Shown: piece by piece, positions 12,248-20,386 of the stretch | Layout of the letters: each line of letters opens with the position of its first letter | Position numbering within the stretch: the first letter of the stretch is position 1 | Assembly (NCBI RefSeq): GCF_000372725.1 | Contig: NW_005201391.1 | Span: 1-22,805 of the forward strand | Length of the DNA: 22,805 nucleotides | Source of the DNA: Emiliania huxleyi CCMP1516 | Lineage: Eukaryota; Haptophyta; Isochrysidales; Noelaerhabdaceae | Direction of reading: 5' to 3' | The notes under the pieces: generated by a model | What the model was told of the DNA's origin: nothing | The model's input: the letters and a program-made list of their open reading frames with translations, nothing else | Database searches by the model: none | Position numbers and translations under genes: made by a program

Positions 12248-15200
12248 TCAGCTGGCGGCCAGCACGCCGGCCAGCTGCGCCGCCTCCTCGTCGGTGGCGG
12301 CCTGCCAGCGCGCGACGGAGCGCGCGAGCTCCTCGGGCGCCGGCGGCCTCTCGCACGCGGCGAGCGTGCGCCTGCGGAGATCGCCCGAGATGAGCCGAGC
12401 CTCTTGCACTCCCCCCACTCGGCGCAGCGCTCGCTCGATCTCGGTCGCGAGGCAAGTGGAGTGATCTCGGGCGTCTCGGGCAATCTCGGGCAATCTCGGG
12501 CAATCTCGGGCAATCTCAGGCAGTATCGGGCGATCTCGGGCGATCTCGGGCGATCTCGGGCAATCTCGTGCCCAATCTCGGAGGCGAGGCAGTTGAGGAG
12601 TCGCTGCAGGCAACGCAACCGCGCGTGCGAGCAGCCGCTTAGTGCGGCGTCCGGCAGCTCGGCCGCCGCCGCCGCCACGGCGCAGAGGAGGAGCGACTTT
12701 GCGTCGTCGCTGTCTGGCGCGCCTACTCTTGCGCCATCTCGGCTCATCTCGGGCCATCTCGCTCCATCTCGGGCCCTCCGCATCAGTCTCGTCGCTGTCC
12801 GGCGCGCCAAGAAGCAGCTCCACCTCCCGTGATTGGCCTGCGCAGCCGCCGCCGCCGCCAAAGACCGACGCGCGCAGCGGAAGCGCCGGTACCGCGGCGG
12901 CACTGCCGCCGGCCCAGCCCCGCTCTCCACCTGCTGCGGTGCGTGACTCGTAATGACCGTGAGTACTACTACGCCCATGCCAAGACCCGCTCACCGCCCT
13001 CGACGCGCAGTGCGGAGCGAGGCAGCCCGATGGCAGCACAGAGCGCCTGCGATTCCTCAGCACTCACTCATTCCCAGCCGTCACTAGGCAGCCCGATGGC
13101 GGCATAGGGCGCCTCGAGCGAAGGGGCCGAAGCGGGCTGCAGCAATCTCGGGAGATCTCGGCTCATCTCGGCTCATCTCGGCGCCTCGAGCGAAGGGGCC
13201 GAGTCGGGCTTCAGTCGGGCCGTCAGCGCCGTCTCCCTCGCAGCCGGCCACGCGGCACTCACAGCTGGTTCGGCGGCGCCTACCCCTCCGAGACGACCCG
13301 AGATGGCCCGAGATGGCCCGAGATGGCCCGAGGCGAGGAGCAGCGGTGGATGTGCCGCCGCCGGCCGCGGCGAGAGTGCCCCGCGCCAGCGCCGCCGGGT
13401 CGATCTGCAGCCGAGTGAGCAGCCGGCGCCTGTTCACAGCAGTCGGCCTGTGAAGAGACGCGGCCCGAGAGCCCTTCGCTTGCTGGGCGGGTGAGCAGCC
13501 GGCGCCGCCACACCCACCCACCGGCGCCCGCGGGAGCGGCGGCGCGCGAAATGTCGGCGTGAGGCCCCCGGCTCGTCCAGCAGAGGAGGAGGCCGGCGTG
13601 CGAGGAGGCGAGCAGCGAGAGGAGGGGCGGCAGCGGCACCTGCGCGCAAGAGAGCGGTGACGCGAGAAGAGAAGAGGTGTGCGGACCAGGAGGAGGGGCG
13701 GCGGGTGCGGCACCGCCAGCAGCAGCTCCGCCGTCTCGTCGGGCAGCAGCTCCTAATCTCGAGACAATCTCGGGTCAATCTCGCGCGATCTCGGGGGCGC
13801 TCCGCCGTCGGGCAGCAGCTCCTCGATCACGCCGCACTGCGACACGCCAAGGTCCGCTGCGGCGTGCGCGAGGGCGGCGGTGACCAGCGCGGCCGCCTCC
13901 GTGCCTCTGTTGCGCACCTGCGTCGGGTTGGTGCACCGGGTGCCGGTGAGCCGCAGTACTGCGTGGTGTAGTGCACACCAGCTTGGTACACACGCCGCCG
14001 CCACCAGAGGCGAGAGATGGCGCACCCTGTGCGGCACGCACTGCCCCAGTGTGCCGAGGCCAAGAGTGCAGTGGAGAGCACAGGGGGGGGGGCACGGCTG
14101 CAGAGACCGCCGAAGCCAGCCATGCGTGCGCTCTGGAAAGCTCGCTAGCGGGCTGCGCGCCGTCAGCTGCAGCTGCCACGCGCCTAGGGGACGCGTGTCG
14201 TGGACGTGTGCTGGACGTGTGCTGGCCGTGTCGTGGACATGCATCCTCAGGGAGAGACGCGGCCGCGCGCCCGCGCTGAAGCGGTGCTGCAGGCCTGTAA
14301 GCACGAGAGGCGCCGCAGCCGCGCCCGTCTCCTGCCCGCCCTCCTCCGCCTCCGCGGCGGCGGCGGCGGCCTATGGACGTGTCTCGGACATGTCATGAGC
14401 GTCCTCGACATGTCCTCCTCGTCCGCGGCCGCGGCGGCCGCGGCGGCGGTGGCACGGGGCGGCGGGGGCGGCGCCTCCGCCTCGCCCACGGCTGACAGCC
14501 TCTCCGCCGCCGCCCACTCCGAGAGGAGAGGGGAGGGGGAGGCGTCAGCGGTGTCGATAGCGGCGGCAATGTCGGCGTGCTCCTCCTCCTCCTCCGCCGC
14601 CGCGGCGCCCCCTCCCCCCCTCCCTCCCCTCGCCTCGCCGCTTCGCCGATCTGTGGCGGAGGCGATCCGGCGCAGCGCGTGCGCGTACAGCAGCCCGTGC
14701 GCCCGCTGCGTCGCCAGGGCAGCCTCAACCGCTGCTCGGCCTAAGAGACAGAGGCGGTCCGGGTGGAGGGCAGGGAAACTGGCGCGCCGCCACCCTTCTC
14801 CGCCGACCTGAGAAAGGAAAGCTGGCGATAGGCACACTGAATGCCGGGGTGGCGGCCGCCTCCACCGCCGCCGCGACCCGCGTCCGCGCGCCCGGCGAGA
14901 GCCGCGGCGATGGCGTCGGTGTGCTGCCAACGGCCCGCCGCCGACGGATCGGCCTGTTCACAGCGGGGTGCCGTGAAGAGACGCCGTTCACAGTGCCACC
15001 CGCCCGCCCCTTGCGAGTCGGCCTCCACCCGGGGCGCGTGGTCCGACGCCTCGACCCAGCAGCGCGCCTGTCCAGCCAGAGCCGAGCATCCATGACGGTG
15101 AATCGCTCCGCAGTCACGGACCTCGGCCCAAGCAGCGCGCCGCGCTCACGAGCACGCAGCCGCAGCCGCCGCCGGCCAGCCCCCACGCCACCAGCTGCGC

Positions 15201-17488
15201 ATGTCCGCACCGAAGCACATCGTCGGCAGCGAACGCGTCGGCGCCGGCAAGACGGCACACCTAATCACAGTCAGGGTTCCGGCTACTCGGTCTGACAATG
15301 ACTCTCCCCTCGGCGCCTGCAAGACGGCACACCAGGCCGCCCGATGCGCCGAGGACGATCGCGCCCGGCTCTCCTCCCGCGGCAGCACCCGCGCACCTGC
15401 GGGACATGTCTCGGACAAGTCAGGGGACGCGCCCTGGACTTGTCCTGGACTTGTCCTGGAGTGGCGCACCGCACGGCTAGAGACTCGTCGGCGGCGCACG
15501 TGAGCGAGAGTGGCTCGAGCCTACCGGACGCGTGGATGGTTGCACGTCGGGTCAGCATCAGTGATTGCGCGTGAGCGAGGCGGGCTCGAGCCGGCGCGGC
15601 TCTCCCGCGTCAGCCTAAAGTGCAGAGTCAGAGAAGGACTCAAGCAAGACGGGCTCGCGGCAGAGGAAGCCAGCCACCAACCCCTCGTCCGCCGGCAGCG
15701 AGGTGCTCCCGTCCGCGCCCTTGCCGAGGTCGAACACCGCCGCCGCCGCGCCCGCCGCGCCCGCGCCCGCGTCCGGAGCGTCCAGCGCTTGCTCGATCGC
15801 CGCCGCCGCCACCGAGAAGCGAAGCACCACCCCGCTGGCCGTGCCGAGCCACAGCCTTAAGCGCCACACGGAGCAGAGCGTCGCTGGACGAGGGACATCT
15901 TCTCGAGAGTGAGCCGGGGACGCTGTGGCTGCTGGAGCGGGAGACGACTCGCATCCAACAACTAACGACTCGCGTCTAGGAGGAGCAGCCTCAGTCCGAC
16001 AACGCGCTGCTGCCCGCCACCGCCTAAGAGTCGCCCATGCTGCCGTCCATGCTGCCGCCCGGCACCGCCTCCACCGCCGCAGACGGCAGAGTCTGCGTCG
16101 CCTCCGCCGCCGCTCCACGACACGCGACGCGCCTGACAAAGAAGTATCCGCCGGTAGAAGCAAGGCTGTGCATGACCGCTCCGACAGCACGCGGCGCGCC
16201 TAGAAAAGAAATCAAGCTTGCACGCGAGCATGAGCGTGAGCGACTGCTCGAAAGCAGGCGGCGCGCCGTGGCGCAAGTGACCGCCTCGGCGGCGGCGCCT
16301 GTTCACACCTCGAGCCGTGAAGAGACGCCGCTCACAGCCGCGGCGGGCCACCCCTCGGCAGCGCCGCCCGCGAGGAGGGTCAGCACGCGCACGCACACGC
16401 CGCCCTCCCTGCCTCCCTCCCGCCCGACCTCCCTCCCTCCCTCCCTGCCGGCGCTGCCCGGAGGGTTGGCGCGGAGCTGCAGCAGCTGCAGCCGGGGCGG
16501 CGCGGCGGCGGGGCCGCGGCGCAGGCAGAGGAGAGAGGGCGCTTCGAGCGGTAGGCTGCCTAGGACCAGGTTCCGAGGAAGGTTCGTGGAGGGCTCCAGC
16601 AGGAGGCAAGGACGGGGCGAGCGGCAGGCTGCAGAGGAGGGCGTCATGCTCTCCCCACGAGAGGAGCTCGGGGGCATACCCAGCCGCCGCCCCTCCGCTC
16701 CCCGACCCGGGCGCGACGACGCCGCAGGCCGGCAGCCACGACAGAGAGCCTACGGGACATGTCCCGGACACGTCGCGGACGCGTCTCGGTCGGCAGAGGC
16801 CGCGAAAGACAACAGAGATAGCCGAAGGAGGAGGGGGGAGAGGGGCCATCGCCGTGGCCGTGACCGTGGCCGTTGCAGTCTCCTGTTGCGTCGCCGCCTC
16901 CGCCGCCATCGCCACCGACAGGACCGCCATCGCCGCCGCCAGGACCGCCGCCGCCGCCGCCGCCGCCGCCGCAGACCGCGACACAGAGGATGGGTCCATC
17001 GAGGAGGAGGAGGCTCTCCTCTCGCTCTGGCGACGGAGGGCCGCTCGCGGCGGCGGCGGCTCCACGCCCGACGACGCTCGGAGACGCCGCCGCCTCCGCC
17101 CACGGCGCAGTCTCTCGAAAGTTGACGAGCCGGCGCGCCCGTACGTCGAGGATCGCGACGCCGTACCGGCGGCAGGGACCCTCGGCCCGAAAGCACAGCG
17201 TGGGAAGCCTGAGCCCGAAGCCTAGACACGCGGTGAGCAGGCGCATCCGTCAATTTGTGAGCGTGGAAGCTGTGCCGCATGCGAGTGGGCGCGAGTACCG
17301 TGGTGCAGCACCGTCGCCGCCGCCTCAAAGCGCCAGCCAGCTGCCGGAGGCGGCAGCGTGAACTCGGAGTGGGAGAGGCTGTCGGAGGCGACGGCGTGCT
17401 GCGCGACACGAATGTGGACGCCGCCGTCCTCCGACGATGTGATGAGGAGACCACCGAGGGCGAAGGGCAATCCACCACCGTCGACCAT
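12248..17488 (-). CDS. Large multi-exon gene, beta-propeller-like N-terminus, about 1000 residues, identity unknown
   Basis: Reconstructed exons: 17488-17271, 17208-16977, 16882-16801, 16749-16633, 16559-16365, 16298-16267, 16132-16078, 16023-15990, 15855-15693, 15614-15592, 15520-15470, 15396-15333, 15260-15141, 15067-15023, 14953-14878, 14740-14439, 14370-14271, 14183-14026, 13917-13822, 13752-13714, 13639-13506, 13429-13362, 13279-13185, 13046-12995, 12930-12808, 12722-12586, 12439-12248. All phases agree; stop is TGA. Strand-like phrases GGLLITSSEDGGVHIRVA, LWLGTASGVVLRFSV and GAIVLGASGGLVCRLAG suggest a beta-propeller in the first half. A helical Glu/Ala-rich stretch, AWQLQLTARSP and a helical C-terminus ending AAQLAGVLAAS follow. 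The order vaguely recalls FANCB/FAAP100 or BBS-type subunits, but I cannot assign it. By my reading 18 introns start GC, 7 GT and 1 GA. Less certain junctions: 16976-16883, 14438-14371, 14025-13918, 13361-13280, 12585-12440. An upstream start at 17573 is possible. Confidence 0.6.
12440..12585 (-). other. Intron with long CGAGAT minisatellite, boundary ambiguous
   Basis: About a dozen units of CCCGAGAT(T/C)G lie between GCCTCGCCTCCGAGAT and GCCTCGCGACCGAGAT. GC-AG at these coordinates keeps frame, but cutting inside the repeat at another point would also keep frame. Confidence 0.55.
12723..12807 (-). other. 85-nt GC-AG intron, CGAGATGG repeats, 19-nt direct repeat
   Basis: Intron start GCGCGCCGGACAGCGACGA, next exon start GCGCGCCAGACAGCGACGA, one mismatch. 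The interior carries four CGAGATG units. Phase 1 on both sides. Confidence 0.8.
13047..13184 (-). other. 138-nt double intron with nested direct repeats
   Basis: The first half (13184-13113, 72 nt) begins GCGCCGAGATG, carries CGAGAT units and ends with a second copy of CCTTCGCTCGAG. The second half (13112-13047, 66 nt) begins GCGCCCTATGCCGCCATCGG; the next exon begins GCGCTCTGTGCTGCCATCGG. Confidence 0.75.
13280..13361 (-). other. 82-nt GC-AG intron with CATCTCGGGC repeats
   Basis: Three CCATCTCGGG units plus a variant, i.e. the CGAGAT motif in inverse orientation, ending GGGGTAG. The donor was chosen by phase and a weak repeat (GCGGCGGCAC versus GCGCCGCCGAAC). Confidence 0.5.
13430..13505 (-). 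other. 76-nt GC-AG intron, hairpin family, 15-nt direct repeat
   Basis: GCGCCGGCTGCTCAC starts both the intron and the next exon. It ends with GCGTCTCTTCACAG, a spacer and CTGTGAACAG, a TTCACAG/CTGTGAA hairpin. Phase 2 fits both exons, which lie in different genomic frames. Confidence 0.85.
13640..13713 (-). other. 74-nt GT-AG intron with direct repeat
   Basis: Intron start GTGCCGCACCCGCCGCCCCT, exon start GTGCCGCTGCCGCCCCTCCT. Phase 0 on both sides, with a frame change between exons that needs the splice. Confidence 0.8.
13753..13821 (-). other. 69-nt intron with GA-AG ends, CGAGAT family
   Basis: GAGCTGCTGCCCGACG starts both intron and exon. The only AG acceptor consistent with the long repeat makes the donor dinucleotide GA. 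An in-frame TAG in the intron argues against retention. Confidence 0.65.
14184..14270 (-). other. 87-nt GC-AG intron of the GACACGTC family
   Basis: The interior repeats CACGTCCA and CGACACG; it ends CGTCCCCTAG. The short repeat GCGCG follows at exon start. In frame, without a stop. Confidence 0.55.
14371..14438 (-). other. Intron of the GACATGTC family
   Basis: Contains GGACATGTC, GACATGTCC and GACACGTCC, ends CCATAG. The donor lies within a GCC/GCG run and may be shifted by multiples of three. Confidence 0.5.
14741..14877 (-). other. 137-nt double intron
   Basis: An internal CTCAG|GTCGGCGGAG at 14808 divides it into 70 and 67 nt. The bounding repeat is GCGGTGGAGGCGGCC versus GCGGTTGAGGCTGCC. 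Confidence 0.6.
14954..15022 (-). other. 69-nt GC-AG intron, hairpin family
   Basis: Starts GCCGACTCGC; the next exon starts GCCGATCCGT. It ends with GGCGTCTCTTCACGG, a spacer and CTGTGAACAG, matching the 3' ends of the introns at 13430 and 16299. Confidence 0.8.
15068..15140 (-). other. 73-nt GC-AG intron with direct repeat
   Basis: GCGCGCTGCTTGGGCCGAGG starts the intron; GCGCGCTGCTGGGTCGAGG starts the exon. A TGA in the intron requires splicing. Confidence 0.82.
15261..15332 (-). other. 72-nt GT-AG intron with 25-nt direct repeat
   Basis: GTGTGCCGTCTTGC is identical at both sites and the repeat continues as AGGCGCCGAGG versus CGGCGCCGACG. The interior has an imperfect inverted pair TCATTGTCAG/CTGACTGTGA. 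Confidence 0.85.
15397..15469 (-). other. 73-nt GT-AG intron of the GACATGTC family
   Basis: Two GGACAAGTCCA units, then CTTGTCC and GACATGTCC, ending CCGCAG. The bounding repeat is GTGCGC. Confidence 0.72.
15521..15591 (-). other. 71-nt GC-AG intron with direct repeat
   Basis: GCTCGAGCCCGCCTCGCTCACG starts the intron in genomic order; the exon copy is GCTCGAGCCACTCTCGCTCACG. Phase 2 on both sides. Confidence 0.82.
15856..15989 (-). other. 134-nt double intron
   Basis: An internal CACAG at 15923 gives two halves of 67 nt each. Removal joins phase 2 to phase 2 and restores the propeller-like phrase RLWLGTASGVVLRF. It holds a 21-nt tandem duplication (GACGCGAGTCGT/GATGCGAGTCGT) and a stop. 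Confidence 0.68.
16133..16266 (-). other. 134-nt double intron (67 + 67)
   Basis: Three starts, GCGCGCCGCCTGC, GCGCGCCGCGTGC and GCGCGTCGCGTG, are spaced exactly 67 nt apart, each following AG except the first. The two interiors are not obviously similar. Confidence 0.75.
16299..16364 (-). other. 66-nt GC-AG intron, hairpin family
   Basis: Starts GCGCTGCCGAGG; the exon starts GCGCCGCCGCCGAGG. It ends GGCGTCTCTTCACGG, spacer, GTGTGAACAG. Confidence 0.72.
16560..16632 (-). other. 73-nt GC-AG intron with direct repeat
   Basis: GCAGCCTGCCGCTCG starts the intron, GCAGCCTACCGCTCG the exon. Frame changes across it and both sides are phase 1. Confidence 0.82.
16750..16800 (-). other. 51-nt GC-AG intron of the GACATGTC family
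   Basis: Contains GACGCGTCC, GACGTGTCC and GGACATGTCC, ends CCGTAG. Phase 1 on both sides. Confidence 0.6.
17209..17270 (-). other. 62-nt GC-AG intron with direct repeat
   Basis: GCTTCCACGCT starts the intron, GCTTCCCACGCT the exon. Phase 2 on both sides; the intron contains TAG. Confidence 0.75.
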
Positions 17489-17500
17489 ATGGCGCGAGCG

Positions 17501-17512
17501 AAAAGAATTTTA
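17501..17512 (-). promoter_or_regulatory. TAAAATTCTTTT motif upstream of the ATG at 17488
   Basis: Matches CAAAATTCTTTTTT upstream of the plus gene at 4073. Two occurrences near two starts is suggestive only. Confidence 0.3.
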
Positions 17513-17573
17513 CCCAGGGTCCCGCGTCCACCCATACGCACAGCGCCTTGTTGATTGAAAAAATCCGCGCCAT

Positions 17574-18400
17574 AACAACTGTCTATGCGCGCGCTCCGCC
17601 CCCGGCCGCTGCCGCCGCGAATGCGCGCGGCGGCCGCGCGCCAGGTGCGGGAGCCCACCGGACGCTCGCGCGGCGCCGGGGCGTATCGGTCTCGGCACGT
17701 CTCGCGCGCTGCGAGGTGTCTTTTGGCATGCTGGCGCTTGGCAAAGACGCCAGCAAGCTCGCCTTGCTTGCCTGCGGCCGCGGGCGTGTGGGTGGGCCCG
17801 CCAGGCTCGGCGAGGCTCGGCGCGGGTCTTCGAGCTCGCCGCCGGCGGCGAGCCAGCATAGCTCGTCGCTCGACGGGAGCCTGTCCGGTATGCTCTGGGC
17901 ATGCTGTACAGCATCGCCAATTTTCTGGGAGGGTCTACAGGGCCAGGGCGGGCCGGCTCGGGCGCGATTGCGCGCTCAATACTACCACGACTACCTGCTC
18001 TCGAACCGGGCCGCCGACGGCGGGCTTGTGCGGCGCGCCGCTCGACGGCAGGCTGCTCCTCACCCTTCCGACAGCATCTGCTGTCTCGCTTCTCTCGCTG
18101 CGACCGCATCCGGGGGCCTGCGGCGACCTCCTCGCTTCGCCAGCGCTGCCTATGACTGCGGCACGCACGTCGGCTCGCCGCCCGCGTCGCCCGCGGCGGG
18201 CCCGCATAGCGCGCCGCTCGTCGGGGGAGTGCCAAGGAGGTTGAGGAGTACAGGCTGTCTCGCTCAGACCGCAGCCGACGCGGTGCGGGGCCGCTGTCGG
18301 CGCTGCTGCCGAGCTCCTGCGCTGTGGGCTTCGCCATCGTGTCCTGAGTACGTCGCCGACGCCACCTGCCGCTCGCAGCTGCCTTGGACTTCCCGGCCAT
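17574..18400. other. Coding-like block, strand and exon structure unresolved
   Basis: High-GC sequence with long open frames on both strands. On plus, phrases such as AQYYHDYLLSNRAADGG and LDGRLLLTLPTASAVSLLSL look protein-like. On minus, an ATG at 18337 (MAKPTAQELG) and the phrase SSDELCWLAAGGELED do too. Three related sequences with a (G/T)CGAGCG(G/A)CG core lie near 18220, 18040 and 17875 on the minus strand, as expected for repeat-bounded introns. It may be 5' exons of the large minus gene or a separate divergent gene. Confidence 0.35.
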
Positions 18401-18408
18401 CAGGCAAA

Positions 18409-18439
18409 CACACACACACACACACACAAACACACACAC
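18409..18439. repeat. Interrupted (CA)n microsatellite
   Basis: CA units with one AA interruption at about 18428-18430. Confidence 0.9.
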
Positions 18440-18720
18440 TATTAATAATCGGGTAATAATTATTAATTATTAATCATCGGGCGGGGGCGCGGCGCGGCGG
18501 CGAGCGGCGCGAGACGGCGGCGCGGCGAGGCAGCGGGCGACGCAGTGCGGGGCGGCGCGGCGGCGGGTGGTATAATTGTTTATTAATTAATTAATAATGA
18601 ATTAATAATCGTCGGACGGCGGCGCGGCGCGGCGACGGGCGGCGCGAGGCGGCGGCGCGGCGCGGCGGCGCGGCGCGGCGCGGCGGCGCGGCGCGGCGGC
18701 GGGCGACGCAGGGGCGGGGC
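18440..18720. repeat. Duplicated AT-rich/GGC-rich composite unit
   Basis: An AT-rich tract of ATTAAT/TTAATAATCG words (18440-18477) is followed by a GGCGGCGCGGCG tract, then a second AT-rich tract (18570-18610) and a second GC-rich tract. AATAATCGTCGG and AATCATCGGGCGG mark the repeated junction. Base composition flips abruptly at each border. Confidence 0.7.
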
Positions 18721-19887
18721 GGCGCGACCAACTGCACTGACCGGGTCTCTGGCCATGGAAGCGGTGCATTGGTCGCGTCGCCCATGTCCCGACCAACACC
18801 CCGACCGGCAACGACGGAGAATCCACTCCGCGCCGGCGGCCCCGTCGGTGGCGGCGCCGATCGGATCGCGTCGCGCCGGCGGGGGTGGTGACCGAGCGGG
18901 CAATTGCTCCGCTGGCCGGCGCTGGGTCGCGCCAGCGGGGAACAGGTAAGTAAGGCGGCATCGACGCTGAACGGTCACGAAACCCACCCCACCACACTGA
19001 AAGACCACCGGCCAGTTGACGACACACTCCCAGGCGCCCGCCGATGAAGCTGGGAGGATGTATGGAGGAATGGTAATGACCTCTCCGGATTGGTTGAGCC
19101 CCGGCATCGACGGCGGGAAGAGGGAGGATCCCCGCCCCTATCCCTCAGTTTAATCCCCGACAGATCACGACCCCCTCGGAGGGGGCCGGGCGAGGCGTAC
19201 CCCGAGGGCCCCGCTCTTTCCCAGCAGCGGCGCGCGCGCGCACACACAAAGACGTTGCCCCCTCACACCCCGCACCGCACATCACACACCCCTCGTGGCC
19301 GTTCTTCAGTCTGCGGCCAGGGCGCGCTGCACCGGGCCAACCTGCGGCCGTCGCTACGAGCGGCGGGGCTCACCGCGGGGCAGCGCGCCGACGACGTCGA
19401 ATGCGCCGCCGTGGCATCGCGGCGCCGACGACCAGGCTCAGAGGATGACCCCGGGTAAGCGTTCCCGTGCCTCGACAACTGCCGCTGGTAGGCGCGCCGC
19501 GCCGAACCATGGCGGGCGCGCCGCGGCCGCGCGCAACCTTCGTCACAATGCCAACCGCGCGCGGCCGTCGACCGGCAAGCACACGCCTCGACTCGGACGC
19601 GGTGTTCCGAGGGCAAGGGAGAGGGGCTGGCTCCTAGCCCGAGAGGGGAGCTTCCGAGACCCACTACATGACCACGCACGCATCATCCCGCGGCCTGGCG
19701 GTCGGCGGGATTGCAATCAGTCTTCGCGTGCCGCCTGTCGTTCGCTCGGGCGCTTTGGGCGTCGGGGTGGCGAGCAGGGGACGCGGCTCTGAGCGCCCAG
19801 CGACGCGTGCCGGATGGAGTCCGGCCGCGGGTGACTAGGGAACTTCGCTCAGGATGTGTGGCAGTCAGTTTGGCTGAGTGTCCTGTC

Positions 19888-19976
19888 TTGTGGTTCTGTG
19901 TGTCGCTCCTGTGTGACCGTCATCGCCCGTCTAGCGTCCACCCATACCGCGTTGGTGTCCCAGTCGTTGGTCGGAC
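19888..19976 (+). mobile_element. SINE-like element copy, diverged
   Basis: Shares TCTGTGTGTCGCTC, then GCGTCCACCCATACCGCGTT and GGTGTCC with the minus-strand reading of the insertion at 9451-9563; the 3' part differs. Confidence 0.6.
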
Positions 19977-20075
19977 TGTGTTTCGCCTTCCCATCAATCA
20001 ATCAATCAGCGCCTAGATATGTCTTGTGTTGCTGTGTGCTGCACGCCCTGCGAGCGGGGCGGGGTGCGCACTGAC

Positions 20076-20205
20076 CCTCTGTGTTCGTGTGCGTCGCCCA
20101 TCTCTCCCTGGAGATGACTGCTCTATTTACTTATTTATCCACCCATACCGCGTTGGTGTCTAGTCCGAGCCTGACTGTTGTTCATCTTTCTACATACATA
20201 CATAA
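20076..20205 (+). mobile_element. SINE-like element copy with (CATA)n tail
   Basis: Contains CCACCCATACCGCGTTGGTG, AGTCCGAGCCTGACTGTT and a TACATACATACATA tail, in the same order as the 9451-9563 insertion read on its minus strand. Confidence 0.65.
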
Positions 20206-20300
20206 AGGCGTGCCGTCCTCCCATCCCTCCCTTGGGTTGTGTGTTTTCTTTCTTTTTTTAGGGTGGAGTTATTTGTTGAGAAGTGACCCGAGCCGCCGGG

Positions 20301-20386
20301 TGCCCCGCAGCGGCCTCGCTGGGCCAGGAGACCGGCCCGTGAGTGCTCCGCAGCAGCCTTGCTGGGCCAGAAGATCGGCCCGCGAG
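20301..20386 (+). repeat. Tandem duplication, two 43-bp units
   Basis: Both units share CCGCAGC(G/A)GCCT and GCTGGGCCAG(G/A)AGA, then CGGCCCG, and abut directly at 20343/20344. Confidence 0.85.

Noticed and set aside
12464..12570. CRISPR-like array
   Set aside because: The 10-nt units (CAATCTCGGG) are contiguous with no unique spacers. It is a minisatellite in a eukaryotic intron.
14580..14610. GCC/TCC trinucleotide runs as a separate repeat element
   Set aside because: They encode the Glu/Ala-rich stretch of the large minus gene and are explained by low-complexity coding.
16037..17225. Plus-strand open frames of about 300-360 codons
   Set aside because: Arg/Pro-rich antisense of the large minus gene, whose exons join in phase and give propeller-like phrases.
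18720..19250. Possible rRNA or other structural RNA
   Set aside because: Some CGAACGG-like words, but no conserved rRNA core segments that I recognise; no tRNA cloverleaf found.
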